A stretch of 21,595 nt of DNA from Chara braunii (GCA_003427395.1 BFEA01000727.1:537936-559530); one strand, 5' to 3'; shown: positions 12,454 through 18,388, counted from the first letter of the stretch. Numbers and translations are program-made. The notes: a model not told the origin generated them from the sequence alone.

Positions 12454-14244
12454 ACACAAAAAAAAAAAAAAAAAAAAAAAACACCAAAAAAAAACAGAAA
12501 CAAAACAAACGGGCCTAGCTCAGTTGGTACGCCCATGAACTGTTGAAACACAGACCCAAGTCCGAATCCCGATGCAATCAGATGGACAAATTAAAAGAAT
12601 AATAATTATGAATTCCCTGCGCCGGGCAGCTCAATGACGATACCTCAAATTCGTCGCTCTTTATAGAAAGAAAACAACAGCAACTATAGTATGGATCTGT
12701 GTGTGAGCAAGCTCTCCTGGACCATTGGATCGGTGAGAAATCTCCTCAACCATCGGATCTGTGAGAATTTTTTTCCTGCAAAGCTTCAGGAAGAGGAGGA
12801 TTTGCAGTTTGAACCATGTGCCCCCCTCTTAGTGAAAGGGGGGTGTCTCCCTCCGTCTAGGAAAGGTCCAGAGGACCTAGTGTGGTCCCTCCTCCGAGAG
12901 CTTCGAGTGGTTGAATTCCGGAGAGCTGTCCTGCGCCTGATACCCTGCCTCTACAACAACCTGGGCGTTTTTATGACAAAAAAAAGGGAAAAAAAAAAAA
13001 GAAGAAGAAAAAAAGAAATCTCTGAGCAGTGAGCACTTAGTTTACAGTCCTCTCTCCTGAACCACTGGATTTTTTCTTAGTAAAAAATAATAATAAAAAT
13101 AAAATAAAAAAATCCTGTATCTTAAAGACTTAAACCATTGGATTTATAAAATTTTATTCTGACCAAGCTATATCCTCTATCCTGAACCAATTAACAAGGT
13201 ATCCTTTTTCTTTTTCTATTGTAAAGATATCCTTTTTCTTTTTCTGTCGTAACTTTTTCGTTTTCTATCGTAAAGATATCCTGCACCGTTGGCTCCGTAC
13301 GGACGTTTTTGCTCGATCCTGAACCATTGGATTTATTTATTTATTTATTTATTTTAATTTGGACCATTCCTCGATTTATGATTGTCATCCTTGTGCAGGG
13401 ACCATGCTACTCTTCTCTGTATCGCTCCAATTTTGAAGGATGTCCCGAGGGACAGAACCATTGGATTTACAATATTTATATTTATTCAATTTTAGAGTGA
13501 GGGAAAGTTATCCTCTCTCCCAAACCATTTGATGTGTGAGAACTTAAGAAGACTTTCCTGCAAAACTCGAAGAAGGAGAGTTTCAAGTTTTAACTGCTTA
13601 AACCACTAGTACCTTTGGCGCGTGGGAAAATAGGGAAAAGTGGACGTTTTCCCAACCTCCTAAAGTTTCGGAGGCTGGGCCCGATGACGGCTGCCATTGA
13701 TAAAACTGATCGGCGGCCGTCGTTCCATTTCGGCCTCCGAAAAGGTCGGAGGCCCACCGGAGGCCCGCTATTTTCCCACCGTCCAAAGGTACTAGTGGTT
13801 TAACTTTAAAACTGAAAAGGATCGAAGAAAAGGTTTCACAAGAACGGTCTAAAGACTCTAAACACACGGTAAACCATCCCTTGGAGCTGTGCCAACCGGC
13901 TTCTCCCCATACAGAGAACACTGCAAACCATCTTTACACCATCCGGACAACAATTCAAACCATCTCTGTACCATCCAGAGCACAATGCAAACCACCTTTA
14001 AACCATCCGGAGAACAATGCAAACCATCTCCGTACCATCCAGAGAACAATGCAAACCATCTGTACACCATCCGGAGAACAATTCAAACCATCTCCGTACC
14101 ATCCAGAGATCAATGCAAACCATCCGCACTACTGCTGTGAACCCCACCTGGACAAATTGTCACAAACCAAACCACCTGGACCACCTGGACAGCTGCTGCC
14201 AAGCCAGGGCCGCACGGACATCATTCCAAACCATGCAGAGAGAG

Positions 14245-14304
<60 letters not shown>

Positions 14305-14906
14305 CAGATTGATTGATACGGACAAGTCAGCTATCTAAATGGCTGTCAAGTGCTGCCAAGGCCGCAGGGACAAATGCCTGCAAACTTGCGAAGGTATTGC
14401 GCAAACCATCTGCACATAAGCTGCCATTTGTCCCTGCGACTGCTGCAAGCCGCACGGACAAGATTCGAAACCAACTGGGGCAGAGAGAGGGCCATCTGAA
14501 CCACTTGGGCAGAGTGCCGTAGAAAAATATTGTCCTTGCGGCCTGCAGCAGTTGTCCAGCTGGTTTGCAAAAGTTGCCCGGTGGTTTGGTCATAGCATCA
14601 TTCTACGAGCCACACTAGCTGGTGCTATGTGTCCATGCTAAGGAACAACGCACCTAGTCAATGAACTGTCTGGGTTCGCTCTTGGGACAAACATAGCACT
14701 GATATCATCTTCCTGCGAACACAACACAACCCTCATCATTACCGTATAGGACCGGAAAGATCACCTGCATACATTGGCGATGAGGGTGCCATTGTTTTTG
14801 CAGAAAAACGGTAGTGGGGCTTGATCCTATCTGATGTTCAGAAGGGGAGGTACAACGTGCAACAGTAGAGGAAGAACTAATGAGAGAGAGGAGGAGAGGG
14901 GGTGGC

Positions 14907-14990
<84 letters not shown>

Positions 14991-15276
14991 TGCAAAAAAA
15001 TGACACAGAGGTCAGACCTTCACCCAAACCTGTGCAAAGAAGACAGGAAAGGGCCTGGGATGTAGGGGAAAGCACATATTCCAAGAACCCAGTATGCTCC
15101 TCCAATGAGCGAAAGATAGAAAATCTGTCAAGGACAGAAATAACAAACAATACACCAAAGAGAACAAAATCCCACAAGTCAGAGAAATTCCCCAGGTCGA
15201 CCACGAAAACAGGCCTGCCAAGCGCCAACTGACAACCAACGAAACTTCATATGCGTGCTATTCAAACGGTATGACA

Positions 15277-15352
<76 letters not shown>

Positions 15353-15809
15353 GAGAGAGAGAGATGCATGGATTATGATCAGTGCATCTCAGGATACATA
15401 CTTCAATGCTGCTAACGTCTTCACCCGGATACGACGCCCGGTCATTATAGCCATATTTGGGGCCATTTTCTGTCCAGATGCAGCTATAATAACCGGGCAT
15501 TCTATTCAGGTGAAGACGGTAGTTAAGCAAATAAACCCAATGAATGGACTCTGATGCTGGCAAGTTAACCTTCCACAGTCTCCTCCATGATAGAAACAAT
15601 GCAAATCATGATTCAATACTTCAAAAAAGGAAACATTGATGGGTGTTATCTGTACATTGAGATGAGTGTAATCATTAAGTCAGGTATACCACCACTGGAG
15701 TACTGATTGGTCCAGCCATAGCTTCACTGACAAAAATCAGTTCAGGTATTCAAAATCTACTCCTGACAAACATACAAAAGGAGGAGGAGGAGTCCTTCGG
15801 GACATCCGT

Positions 15810-15841
<32 letters not shown>

Positions 15842-16625
15842 GGCCCCTGCGCAAGGATGACACGCATAAATCGAGAAATGGTCCAAATTTATAAAAAAAA
15901 AAAAAAAAAAAAAGGAGGAGAAGAAGAAGAAGGAGGAGGAGGAGGAGGAGGAGAAGAAGAAGAGGAAGAAGACAAAGAAGGAGGAGGAGGAGGAGGGAGG
16001 GAAGACCTGAAATCTACTTTGGAGATTAGACTCAGAAGACTCAGAAAGATCCGGCTCCGCGTTCAAATCCAGAATTCCCCACAGAAAAAAAGTAAGTGAA
16101 AATCAGGCAGCAGATTATGCACAAAAGTGTACTGCCAACCATCTCGGTATGGAGCGTATTACCGCAGACTCACCACTTCCCCCCAAATAGACTGCAGGAT
16201 CATCATCGCAACCATCTCGGTATGGAGCGTATTACCGCAGACTCACCACTTCCCCCCAAATAGACTGCAGGATCATCATCGCCGTAACTAGACTGAAAGT
16301 CTACCATGATACAGCGAGCATGACCGTGCATTTCTATTTGGCCAAAGATGGTAGTGCCAGTGAACGAGAGTAGCTCAGACTCTTCAATGAGAATGCAGGT
16401 ACCTTTTCTTTTTCTTTTTTCTTTTTTTCTTTTTTTTTAATGCAGGTACCTTTTATCCACGTGCCTGACGTGACGTAACACATGTACATAGACAAAGAGT
16501 ACGCAATTACTCAATTTCTGACATTTCTGACCTGCAGAATAGGGTTTGGTCGATAGCAGCAACAATTGGCAGCATCGCGACACGCATTGACTCCTCTGCT
16601 TCCAAATAGCAACGCAACGAATCTC
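726..16625 (-). CDS. DHHC-type protein S-acyltransferase, six internal exons (partial gene)
   Basis: The gene encodes an integral membrane enzyme that transfers palmitate to cysteines of target proteins, acting on endomembranes or plasma membrane. Exons in transcript order are 16625-16532, 15124-15030, 12370-12203, 11177-11105, 9200-9148 and 817-726 (575 nt, about 191 codons). Every intron is GT..AG and all five junction phases match. The product has a CYRPNP motif, two hydrophobic segments, FSDPG, an FPYD motif, then the cysteine-rich domain ([33 protein letters not shown]) and another hydrophobic segment ([12 protein letters not shown]). The DHHC tetrad and all spacing cysteines are intact, with no frameshift or stop. 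Family knowledge places it closest to the plant PAT15/16/17 or animal ZDHHC4-like group. The N-terminal and C-terminal exons were not found. An N gap plus adapter lies in the intron between 9200 and 11105, so that link rests on phase and protein continuity only. Introns are packed with transposons, so regulation cannot be read. Confidence 0.88.
850..1740. other. Intronic sequence with no recognised gene
   Basis: Part of the 8.3-kb PAT intron. It holds a small tandem duplication around 1062-1110 (GCCTGTTCGTTTTTCTTTC twice), A/T homopolymers at 1271-1296 and an A-rich run at 1481-1507. The region just before 1741 may be LINE 5' sequence. No ORF1-like gag protein could be recognised. Confidence 0.5.
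1741..2880 (+). pseudogene. LINE ORF2 part 1: AP-like endonuclease domain
   Basis: Target-nicking endonuclease of the LINE. After a 40-residue N-terminal extension come LSWNVNGL (catalytic Asn), CIQETH (metal-binding Glu), GIYGPN, GDWNSV, SRIDFFL and GLDHKAI (catalytic Asp-His). These are the APE family motifs in correct order. A TAA at 2254-2256 interrupts the frame and reading resumes in the same frame at 2317. The frame ends at 2880 after shifting out of register near 2820. Non-functional as it stands. Confidence 0.88.
2881..4303 (+). pseudogene. LINE ORF2 part 2: reverse transcriptase domain
   Basis: RNA-templated DNA polymerase for target-primed reverse transcription. Visible motifs are [62 protein letters not shown] (motif A Asp), [17 protein letters not shown] (motif B, with D where many LINEs have C or S) and [10 protein letters not shown] (motif C, FADD at 4016-4027). 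The continuous frame starts at 3002, but readable LINE sequence in that frame begins upstream (about 2830). It ends at a stop inside the duplicated segment before the MITE. Confidence 0.92.
4215..4593 (+). repeat. 77-bp direct duplication split by a MITE
   Basis: The unit 4215-4291 is repeated as 4292-4317 plus 4545-4593, nearly identical. The MITE and its target duplication lie inside the second copy. The near identity suggests a very recent duplication or an assembly error. Confidence 0.88.
4318..4536. mobile_element. hAT-like MITE, family A (219 bp)
   Basis: Terminal inverted repeats start CATACTTGCAAGC and the element is flanked by the exact 8-bp duplication ATCTAAAT (4310-4317, 4537-4544). 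The interior is very GC-rich with CGGTC repeats, the hairpin GCGCACATTTGTGCGC and the palindrome CCGCACGTGCGG, plus a T14 tract. No coding capacity. The 8-bp duplication fits the hAT superfamily. Confidence 0.88.
4594..5833 (+). pseudogene. LINE ORF2 part 3: connector region
   Basis: Reading continues after the [51 protein letters not shown]. This is the usual LINE segment after the polymerase. Removing the 304 bp of duplication plus MITE restores the frame with the RT part. A frameshift near 5200-5260 moves the text to another frame ([19 protein letters not shown] and onward to 5833). Confidence 0.8.
5979..6195 (+). pseudogene. Group II intron maturase-specific (GIIM) domain fragment
   Basis: Translation in two frames joined at 6012-6014 gives [11 protein letters not shown], then [40 protein letters not shown] and [19 protein letters not shown]. 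The pattern GW.NY.., F..D..I...L..W..RRHP..G...I..KYF is the maturase-specific domain found C-terminal to the RT of group II intron proteins. It is not part of known LINE proteins. It interrupts the LINE between RAVPVN and the CCHC motif. It is probably a fragment of an organellar intron moved to the nucleus. Edges are approximate, and one frameshift (a stop at 6012) makes it dead. Confidence 0.7.
6360..6373. other. Poly-C run with an undetermined base
   Basis: C-run ending in N at 6373, inside the LINE C-terminus. The length is unreliable. Confidence 0.8.
6650..6940 (+). mobile_element. hAT-like MITE, family B, copy 1 (291 bp)
   Basis: Ends are CTAGGCTACCAG and its exact complement. The element is flanked by the exact 8-bp duplication GTTTTTAT (6642-6649, 6941-6948). 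The interior has GC-rich subterminal blocks (CCGGGCCGCCCGGG) and an A/T-rich centre with a long poly-A. Copy 2 (20659-20959) matches in opposite orientation. Confidence 0.92.
6949..7560. other. A/C-rich noncoding stretch, possible LINE 3' UTR
   Basis: The low-complexity C/A-rich strand resembles the base composition of the LINE before the MITE. A CAA run lies at 7023-7039. The 79-codon open frame here is Pro/His/Thr-rich low complexity and is not believed to be a gene. It ends with degenerate GGTTCAGG repeats (about 7543-7568). Confidence 0.4.
7585..7962 (+). repeat. SINE-like sequence with A-rich tail (tentative)
   Basis: It starts with a tRNA-like head: an A-box-like TTCTAGTGGATAAAGC near 7602 and a B-box-like CCTTGAACTCACGACC near 7662. 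It then continues with unrelated sequence and ends in an A-rich tail at 7940-7960. TTCCGTTCT occurs near both ends. This is the head-body-tail order of SINEs, but no second full copy is present to confirm it. Confidence 0.35.
7990..8040. repeat. Short tandem duplication
   Basis: ACAAGAGGGGACTACT occurs twice about 28 bp apart. Confidence 0.7.
8041..8640. other. Repetitive noncoding sequence
   Basis: It contains degenerate repeats of GCAAAATGGCAG (about 8280-8360), an imperfect palindrome around 8526-8558 (GATACAT..ATGTATC) and another around 8624-8643 (TTTCATGC..GCATGAAA). The long open frame through here (8189-8830) owes its length to repeats; I see no domain. Confidence 0.5.
8651..8832. 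repeat. 64-bp tandem repeat, three copies
   Basis: Units starting TCTGCGACGGAAATCG lie at 8651 (56 bp), 8707 (64 bp) and 8771 (about 62 bp), each containing GACATCGATCATGGCGC. A partial unit occurs near 8562. Confidence 0.9.
8884..9056 (+). repeat. Dispersed repeat family C, partial copy
   Basis: From GACAGGCTGTTTC through CCACCTTAACCCCGGTTG it matches 11880-12030 with scattered substitutions. Only the right half is present here. Confidence 0.7.
9148..9200 (-). CDS. PAT exon E (NNCIGE motif)
   Basis: This 53-bp exon lies between TTTCGCAG and GTTAGT. It encodes [17 protein letters not shown] plus two bases (AG). It completes the DHHC-x5-C-x4-N signature begun in exon D and enters the next membrane helix. 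The intron separating it from exon D (9201-11104) contains the N gap and a partial sequencing adapter, so its size is not reliable. Confidence 0.87.
9207..9466. other. Intronic sequence, nothing recognised
   Basis: Upstream flank of exon E (minus strand), with an A-rich run at 9358-9380. No gene or repeat identified. Confidence 0.5.
9467..9720. repeat. Possible palindromic repeat remnant
   Basis: GGGTATTGCGCAAAGTTGCCC (near 9487) and GGGTATTTCGCAAATTATCC (near 9682) are similar 21-bp blocks and each is itself nearly palindromic. GC-rich sequence between them gives way to A/T-rich sequence. Class unknown. Confidence 0.4.
9850..9985. repeat. Degenerate tandem repeat
   Basis: Three to four decayed units of a 30-45 bp sequence built on GTGTGTATGC, a G-rich stretch and TCTATG. 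Confidence 0.55.
10000..10315. other. T-rich, homopolymer-rich sequence with small hairpin
   Basis: Multiple T and A tracts. GGGACTATCCATAGTCCC (about 10223-10240) is a perfect inverted repeat. No gene seen. Confidence 0.5.
10551..10574. repeat. GAA microsatellite
   Basis: AAG/GAA trinucleotide run following AAAAAAAAG. Confidence 0.85.
10714..10846. other. Poly-C run and N gap
   Basis: C38 (10714-10751) followed by 91 undetermined bases (10756-10846). This is a scaffold gap. Confidence 0.97.
10847..10870. other. Partial Nextera mate-pair junction adapter
   Basis: It matches the last 24 bases of the 38-bp junction at 507-544, directly after the N gap. Sequencing artefact; the join here is untrustworthy. 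Confidence 0.93.
11105..11177 (-). CDS. PAT exon D (DHHC catalytic core)
   Basis: This 73-bp exon lies between GGATAG and GTGAGT. It encodes [17 protein letters not shown] followed by DHHCVWM. It holds the catalytic DHHC cysteine and the zinc-coordinating Cys/His residues of the CRD. The 5' split codon gives Lys with exon C, producing the family hallmark [11 protein letters not shown]. It ends in phase 0. Confidence 0.9.
11188..11334. repeat. CAA and CCA microsatellites
   Basis: (CAA)n at 11188-11208 and about 11306-11322, and (CCA)n at 11274-11298. They lie just inside the intron upstream of PAT exon D; on the gene strand they read TTG and TGG runs before the acceptor. Confidence 0.9.
11374..11556. 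repeat. GAGAAC/GAGAATG hexamer-type array
   Basis: About 180 bp of GAGAAC and GGAGAATGA variants. The Ser-Phe-rich open frame on the minus strand is an artefact of this array. Confidence 0.9.
11671..12030. mobile_element. Repeat family C with inverted termini
   Basis: The left end GCAACGGGGGTTAAGG and the right end CCACCTTCACCCCAGTTG are imperfect inverse copies. Inside, 11787-11820 (TCAGTGAAACTCC...) and 11888-11925 form a second inverted pair. The left end is itself tandemly duplicated (GTAAGGGTCCAGCACCCCA twice). The right half matches 8884-9056. Probably a decayed DNA transposon derivative; no target duplication found. Confidence 0.5.
12081..12119. repeat. (GA)n microsatellite
   Basis: About 19 uninterrupted AG units, followed by related GA-rich sequence to 12150. 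Confidence 0.97.
12203..12370 (-). CDS. PAT exon C (TM segment, SDPG, start of cysteine-rich domain)
   Basis: This 168-bp exon sits between TTCTGTAG and GTAAGT. It encodes [19 protein letters not shown] (membrane helix), then [22 protein letters not shown] and [10 protein letters not shown], which are the first two zinc-binding cysteines. The acceptor is preceded on the minus strand by a long T/TG tract (the complement of the poly-A and CA run at 12390-12490), an unusually long polypyrimidine-like stretch. The last codon is split AA|G (Lys). Confidence 0.88.
12390..12494. repeat. CA run and poly-A tract
   Basis: (CA)n, then A48 (12405-12452) and further A tracts. On the gene strand this is the T/TG tract before the exon C acceptor. 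Confidence 0.95.
12511..12578 (+). repeat. tRNA-like sequence (SINE head, copy 1)
   Basis: It has an A-box-like TAGCTCAGTTGGTACGC and a B-box-like AAGTCCGAATCCCGATG about 35 bp apart, but no convincing acceptor stem or anticodon arm. It is similar to 18389-18460, so a repeat family derived from a tRNA is more likely than a working tRNA gene. Confidence 0.5.
12700..13540. repeat. Degenerate ACCATTGGAT repeat field
   Basis: At least eight copies of a motif close to CTGAACCATTGGATTT (near 12720, 12747, 13058, 13133, 13183, 13320, 13455, 13524), often preceded by TCCTCTCTCC. Two longer units (12745-12810 and 13523-13592) share GTGAGAA..CCTGCAAA..GAAGGAG. This looks like an old satellite in decay. 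Confidence 0.6.
13366..13453 (-). pseudogene. U6 snRNA retrocopy with 15-bp flanking repeat
   Basis: The minus strand reads GTCCCTCGGGACATCC, AAAATTGG, ATACAGAGAAGA, AGCATGG and GGATGACA, ending TGGTCCAAATT. This is full-length U6 with about ten substitutions. The ACAGAGA box and AGC triad survive. It is followed by an AAAATAAATAAAT tail and flanked by GAACCATTGGATTTA at 13321-13335 and 13455-13469. No U6 promoter elements or T-run terminator are seen. The 3' A-rich tail plus flanking repeat indicates LINE-type retrotransposition of the RNA. Confidence 0.88.
13598..13803. mobile_element. MITE flanked by TTAA (206 bp with TTAA)
   Basis: Inverted ends ACCACTAGTACCTTTGG and CCAAAGGTACTAGTGGT, with GTGGGAAAATAG shared further in, flanked on both sides by TTAA. 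The TTAA duplication suggests piggyBac-type mobilisation. A CACTA element is a less likely alternative, since the flanks are not a 3-bp direct repeat. The interior is GC-rich with GGAGGC blocks and non-coding. Confidence 0.75.
13925..14130. repeat. 32-bp tandem repeat with alternating 64-bp pattern
   Basis: Six units starting CAAACCAT, alternating between CCATCCGGAGAACAA and CCATCCAGAGAACAA types, so the true period is 64 bp. Diverged units continue to about 14470. Confidence 0.9.
14150..14230. repeat. CACCTGGAC short repeats
   Basis: CACCTGGACCACCTGGACAG and related GCTGCTGCCAAG blocks. Related text recurs at 14345-14470. Confidence 0.5.
14237..14301. repeat. (GA)n microsatellite
   Basis: Uninterrupted AG run of about 27 units after AGAGACAC. 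Confidence 0.97.
14310..14830. other. Intronic sequence with weak repeats
   Basis: Between PAT exons B and C. It contains diverged GCAAACCATCTGCA and GGACAA repeats related to the 32-bp array up to about 14590. Nothing recognisable from 14600 to 14830. Confidence 0.45.
14910..14988. repeat. (GA)n microsatellite
   Basis: About 39 GA units; on the gene strand it is a CT run in the intron just after exon B. Confidence 0.97.
15030..15124 (-). CDS. PAT exon B (transmembrane segment, YIPG motif)
   Basis: This 95-bp exon lies between TTGACAG and GTTTGG. It starts in phase 0 and leaves two bases (AG) for the next exon. It encodes [19 protein letters not shown] followed by [12 protein letters not shown]. 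This is a hydrophobic helix followed by the short proline-rich linker seen in plant PATs. The codon split at the end (AG|A) gives Arg and joins exon C in frame. Confidence 0.82.
15279..15364. repeat. (CA)n followed by (GA)n microsatellite
   Basis: About 34 CA units, then GAAAGAGAGAGAGAGA. Confidence 0.97.
15416..15518. mobile_element. 103-bp palindromic MITE
   Basis: CGTCTTCACCCGGATA...CCCGGTCATTATAGC at the left, with its imperfect inverse at the right (arms about 45 bp). The termini resemble those at 37-145. No target duplication is visible. Confidence 0.65.
15792..15890 (+). ncRNA. U6 snRNA copy, near consensus, poly-A tailed
   Basis: It starts GTCCTTCGGGACATCC and contains AAAATTGGAACGATACAGAG, AGATTAGCATGGCCCC, TGCGCAAGGATGACACGC and GAAATGGTCCAAATTT. 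The catalytic ACAGAGA and AGC elements are intact, and only a few positions differ from the U6 sequence known in plants and animals. It runs directly into ATA20+ instead of a T-run terminator. No TATA or upstream U6 element is seen, and AAAAGGAGGAG occurs on both sides. A young retrocopy is therefore more likely than an active gene. Confidence 0.85.
15914..16006. repeat. GGA/GAA-rich microsatellite
   Basis: (GGA)n and (GAA)n mixtures downstream of the U6 tail; a shorter GGA run precedes the U6 copy at 15780-15791. Confidence 0.9.
16138..16283. repeat. 73-bp exact tandem duplication
   Basis: Two copies starting ACCATCTCGGTATGGAGCG at 16138 and 16211 appear identical over 73 bp. Recent duplication or assembly artefact. 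Confidence 0.93.
16532..16625 (-). CDS. PAT exon A ([19 protein letters not shown])
   Basis: This 94-bp exon follows the acceptor TGCAG and is followed by the donor GTCAGA. It starts with one base completing a codon and ends in phase 0. It reads [13 protein letters not shown], then a cysteine-rich run ending [11 protein letters not shown]. That matches the family's conserved YCC-x-RPNP-ILQ segment upstream of the DHHC domain. The preceding exon, which must end in phase 2, was not found between here and 21595. Confidence 0.82.
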
Positions 16626-16849
16626 CTGCACTCCGAGAATTCCAAATTACAACCAATGAATGACACATGTTCAGTAAATCACGCGATAGTTCATGGAATA
16701 TACCAGGAACTATCACTCACTCAATAAGCGAGTCAAAAGAGTAAAACCTTCGCCTTTACCTTGACCTTTTTTTATTTCAGTTTGCTCTTTTCTTCCAATT
16801 CGGCAATTTCTCTTCGCTGGTCTGCACCATACATACACAACCGTTTTTT

Positions 16850-17042
16850 CGCCCGAATAGAAACGCACGGTAATTGATCCATACAGTTATTATTGCTGAA
16901 TGACTGAAAATTGCCTACAGTTAATATTGCTGAATGACTGAAAATTGCGTTCTTTGAGCTTCTTTCGTGTATTTCGGGCATTTTTTCAGTCATTCAACAA
17001 TAATAACTGTACATACAAGAAAGTGTGCGTTCTATTCAGATG
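16850..17042. mobile_element. Inverted-repeat element with internal duplication
   Basis: Left CCCGAATAGAAACGCAC, then ACAGTTATTATTGCTGAATG. The right arm is the imperfect inverse (CATTCAACAATAATAACTGT, GTGCGTTCTATTCAG). A 35-bp inner segment is duplicated (TGCTGAATGACTGAAAATTG twice). Probable MITE. Confidence 0.7.
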
Positions 17043-17095
17043 ACCACTAATTTCTCTTCTGGTGCATGTGCGTGTGAGAAGGCTTTTTTTTTCTT

Positions 17096-17140
17096 TGAGG
17101 GGGGAGCGGGGGGGGGGGGNGGGGGGGGGGGGGGGAGGGG
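17096..17140. other. Poly-G run with N
   Basis: G-run with one undetermined base (17120); length unreliable. Confidence 0.9.
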
Positions 17141-17329
17141 AGTGGGAAAAGGGGGAAGGGAAAGAAGAACCATAATAGCCACCAGGCTGTCCTGCGGTTT
17201 CTCTTCTTGTGTGTGGGGACCACTTACACCCCGGGTCACCTCACCTTCTTACTTGTTCCCTTCAACCACCACTTTAGTAATACCTCCTGAAAAAAATCGG
17301 GACAATCACTGTGGACAAAACCCAAACAC

Positions 17330-17331
<2 letters not shown>

Positions 17332-17376
<45 letters not shown>

Positions 17377-17392
17377 AAAAAAAAAAAAAAAA
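17332..17392. repeat. Poly-C followed by poly-A
   Basis: C35 (17332-17366) directly followed by A26. A possible assembly collapse. Confidence 0.95.
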
Positions 17393-17428
17393 GCCTGTGG
17401 TCCGGGCGGATTGTCACTCCAACAGGGG

Positions 17429-17531
17429 AACTGCAAAAGTGCAGCCCCCCTGCAAACGGTAGTCCCTGCAAAAGTGTAGCCCCCCTAAAAACGGTAGTCC
17501 CTGCAAAAGTGCAGCCCCCCTGCTATAGTCC
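17429..17531. repeat. 35-bp tandem repeat, three copies
   Basis: Units begin CTGCAAAAGTGCAGCCCCCC and end ACGGTAGTCC; the third is shortened. Confidence 0.88.
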
Positions 17532-17569
17532 AGAGCGGTTCTGAAAGGGAAAAAAAGTTTAAAAAACGG

Positions 17570-18382
17570 TATTCCCAGGCTCTACAGCCAAGGAGACATT
17601 CCAAAGAATATAGCATCCGGGAAAATTCCAGGGACTATAGCCTGGTGTTCCCGAGGAAAATAACCTTCGGAGATATTCCAGTGACTATAGCCTCAGGGAA
17701 CATTCCAGGGACTATAGCCTCGGGGGAAATTCCAGGGACTATGGACTCGTGTTTCCGGGGACTAGAGCCTCGAGGGAAATTCCAGGCACTACAGACTCGT
17801 CTTTCCAGGGACTATAGCCTCCAGGGACATCCCTGGGACTATAGCCTCCAGGGAAATCCCTGGGACTATGACCTCGGGGGACATCCCGGGGACTATGACC
17901 TCGGGGGACATCCCGGGGACTACAGACCTCGGTAGACGTTTCGAAGCGATTCCAGGGACTATAGCATCAGGGGCATTGGAGGGAGTATAGCCTCGGTGGA
18001 CATTCCAGGGACTGTAGCCTCAGAGGAACACTCCTGGGACTATAGCCTGGGACCCATCACAGGGCCTATGGCTTCAGCGGACATACCCGGGACTAATTCA
18101 GGGACTCCAGCATTGGGGCCATTCCAGGGACTACAGCCTCGGGGAACATACCAGGGACTATAGCCTGGGGGCCATTCCAGGGAACATTCCAGGGAGTATA
18201 GCCTTGTTTTTCAAGGAACTATATCCTCGAGTACATTCTAGTGACTATAGACATCCCAGCACTCAAAGCCTATTCACTCCTCGAACACTGGAAAGTAAAC
18301 ACCAAGTCCTCCTACTTAGATTACTAAATGTTCCTGGGACTATAGCCTCGAGGACATTCTAGTGACTATAGACATCCCAGGC
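17570..18382. repeat. Minisatellite, about 26 bp, roughly 25 copies
   Basis: Core GGGACTATAGCCTCGGGG plus ACATTCCA, repeated with variants (GACTATGACCTCG, ACATCCCGG) for about 800 bp. Units vary from 22 to 30 bp, with a non-repeat stretch at about 18260-18325. The 96-codon open frame here is a by-product. Confidence 0.9.
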
Positions 18383-18388
18383 TCATGT

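Noticed and set aside
12511-12578. Functional tRNA gene
   Set aside because: Box-like motifs are present but acceptor and anticodon stems do not pair convincingly, and a similar copy exists at 18389.
13925-14130. CRISPR-like array
   Set aside because: Units are directly adjacent with no unique spacers, and the DNA is clearly eukaryotic.
16770-16850. Possible terminal exon on the minus strand (QRREIAELEEKSKLK)
   Set aside because: Coiled-coil-like text after a GTGCAG, but short, unmatched to any family I know, and not in the order expected for the PAT gene.
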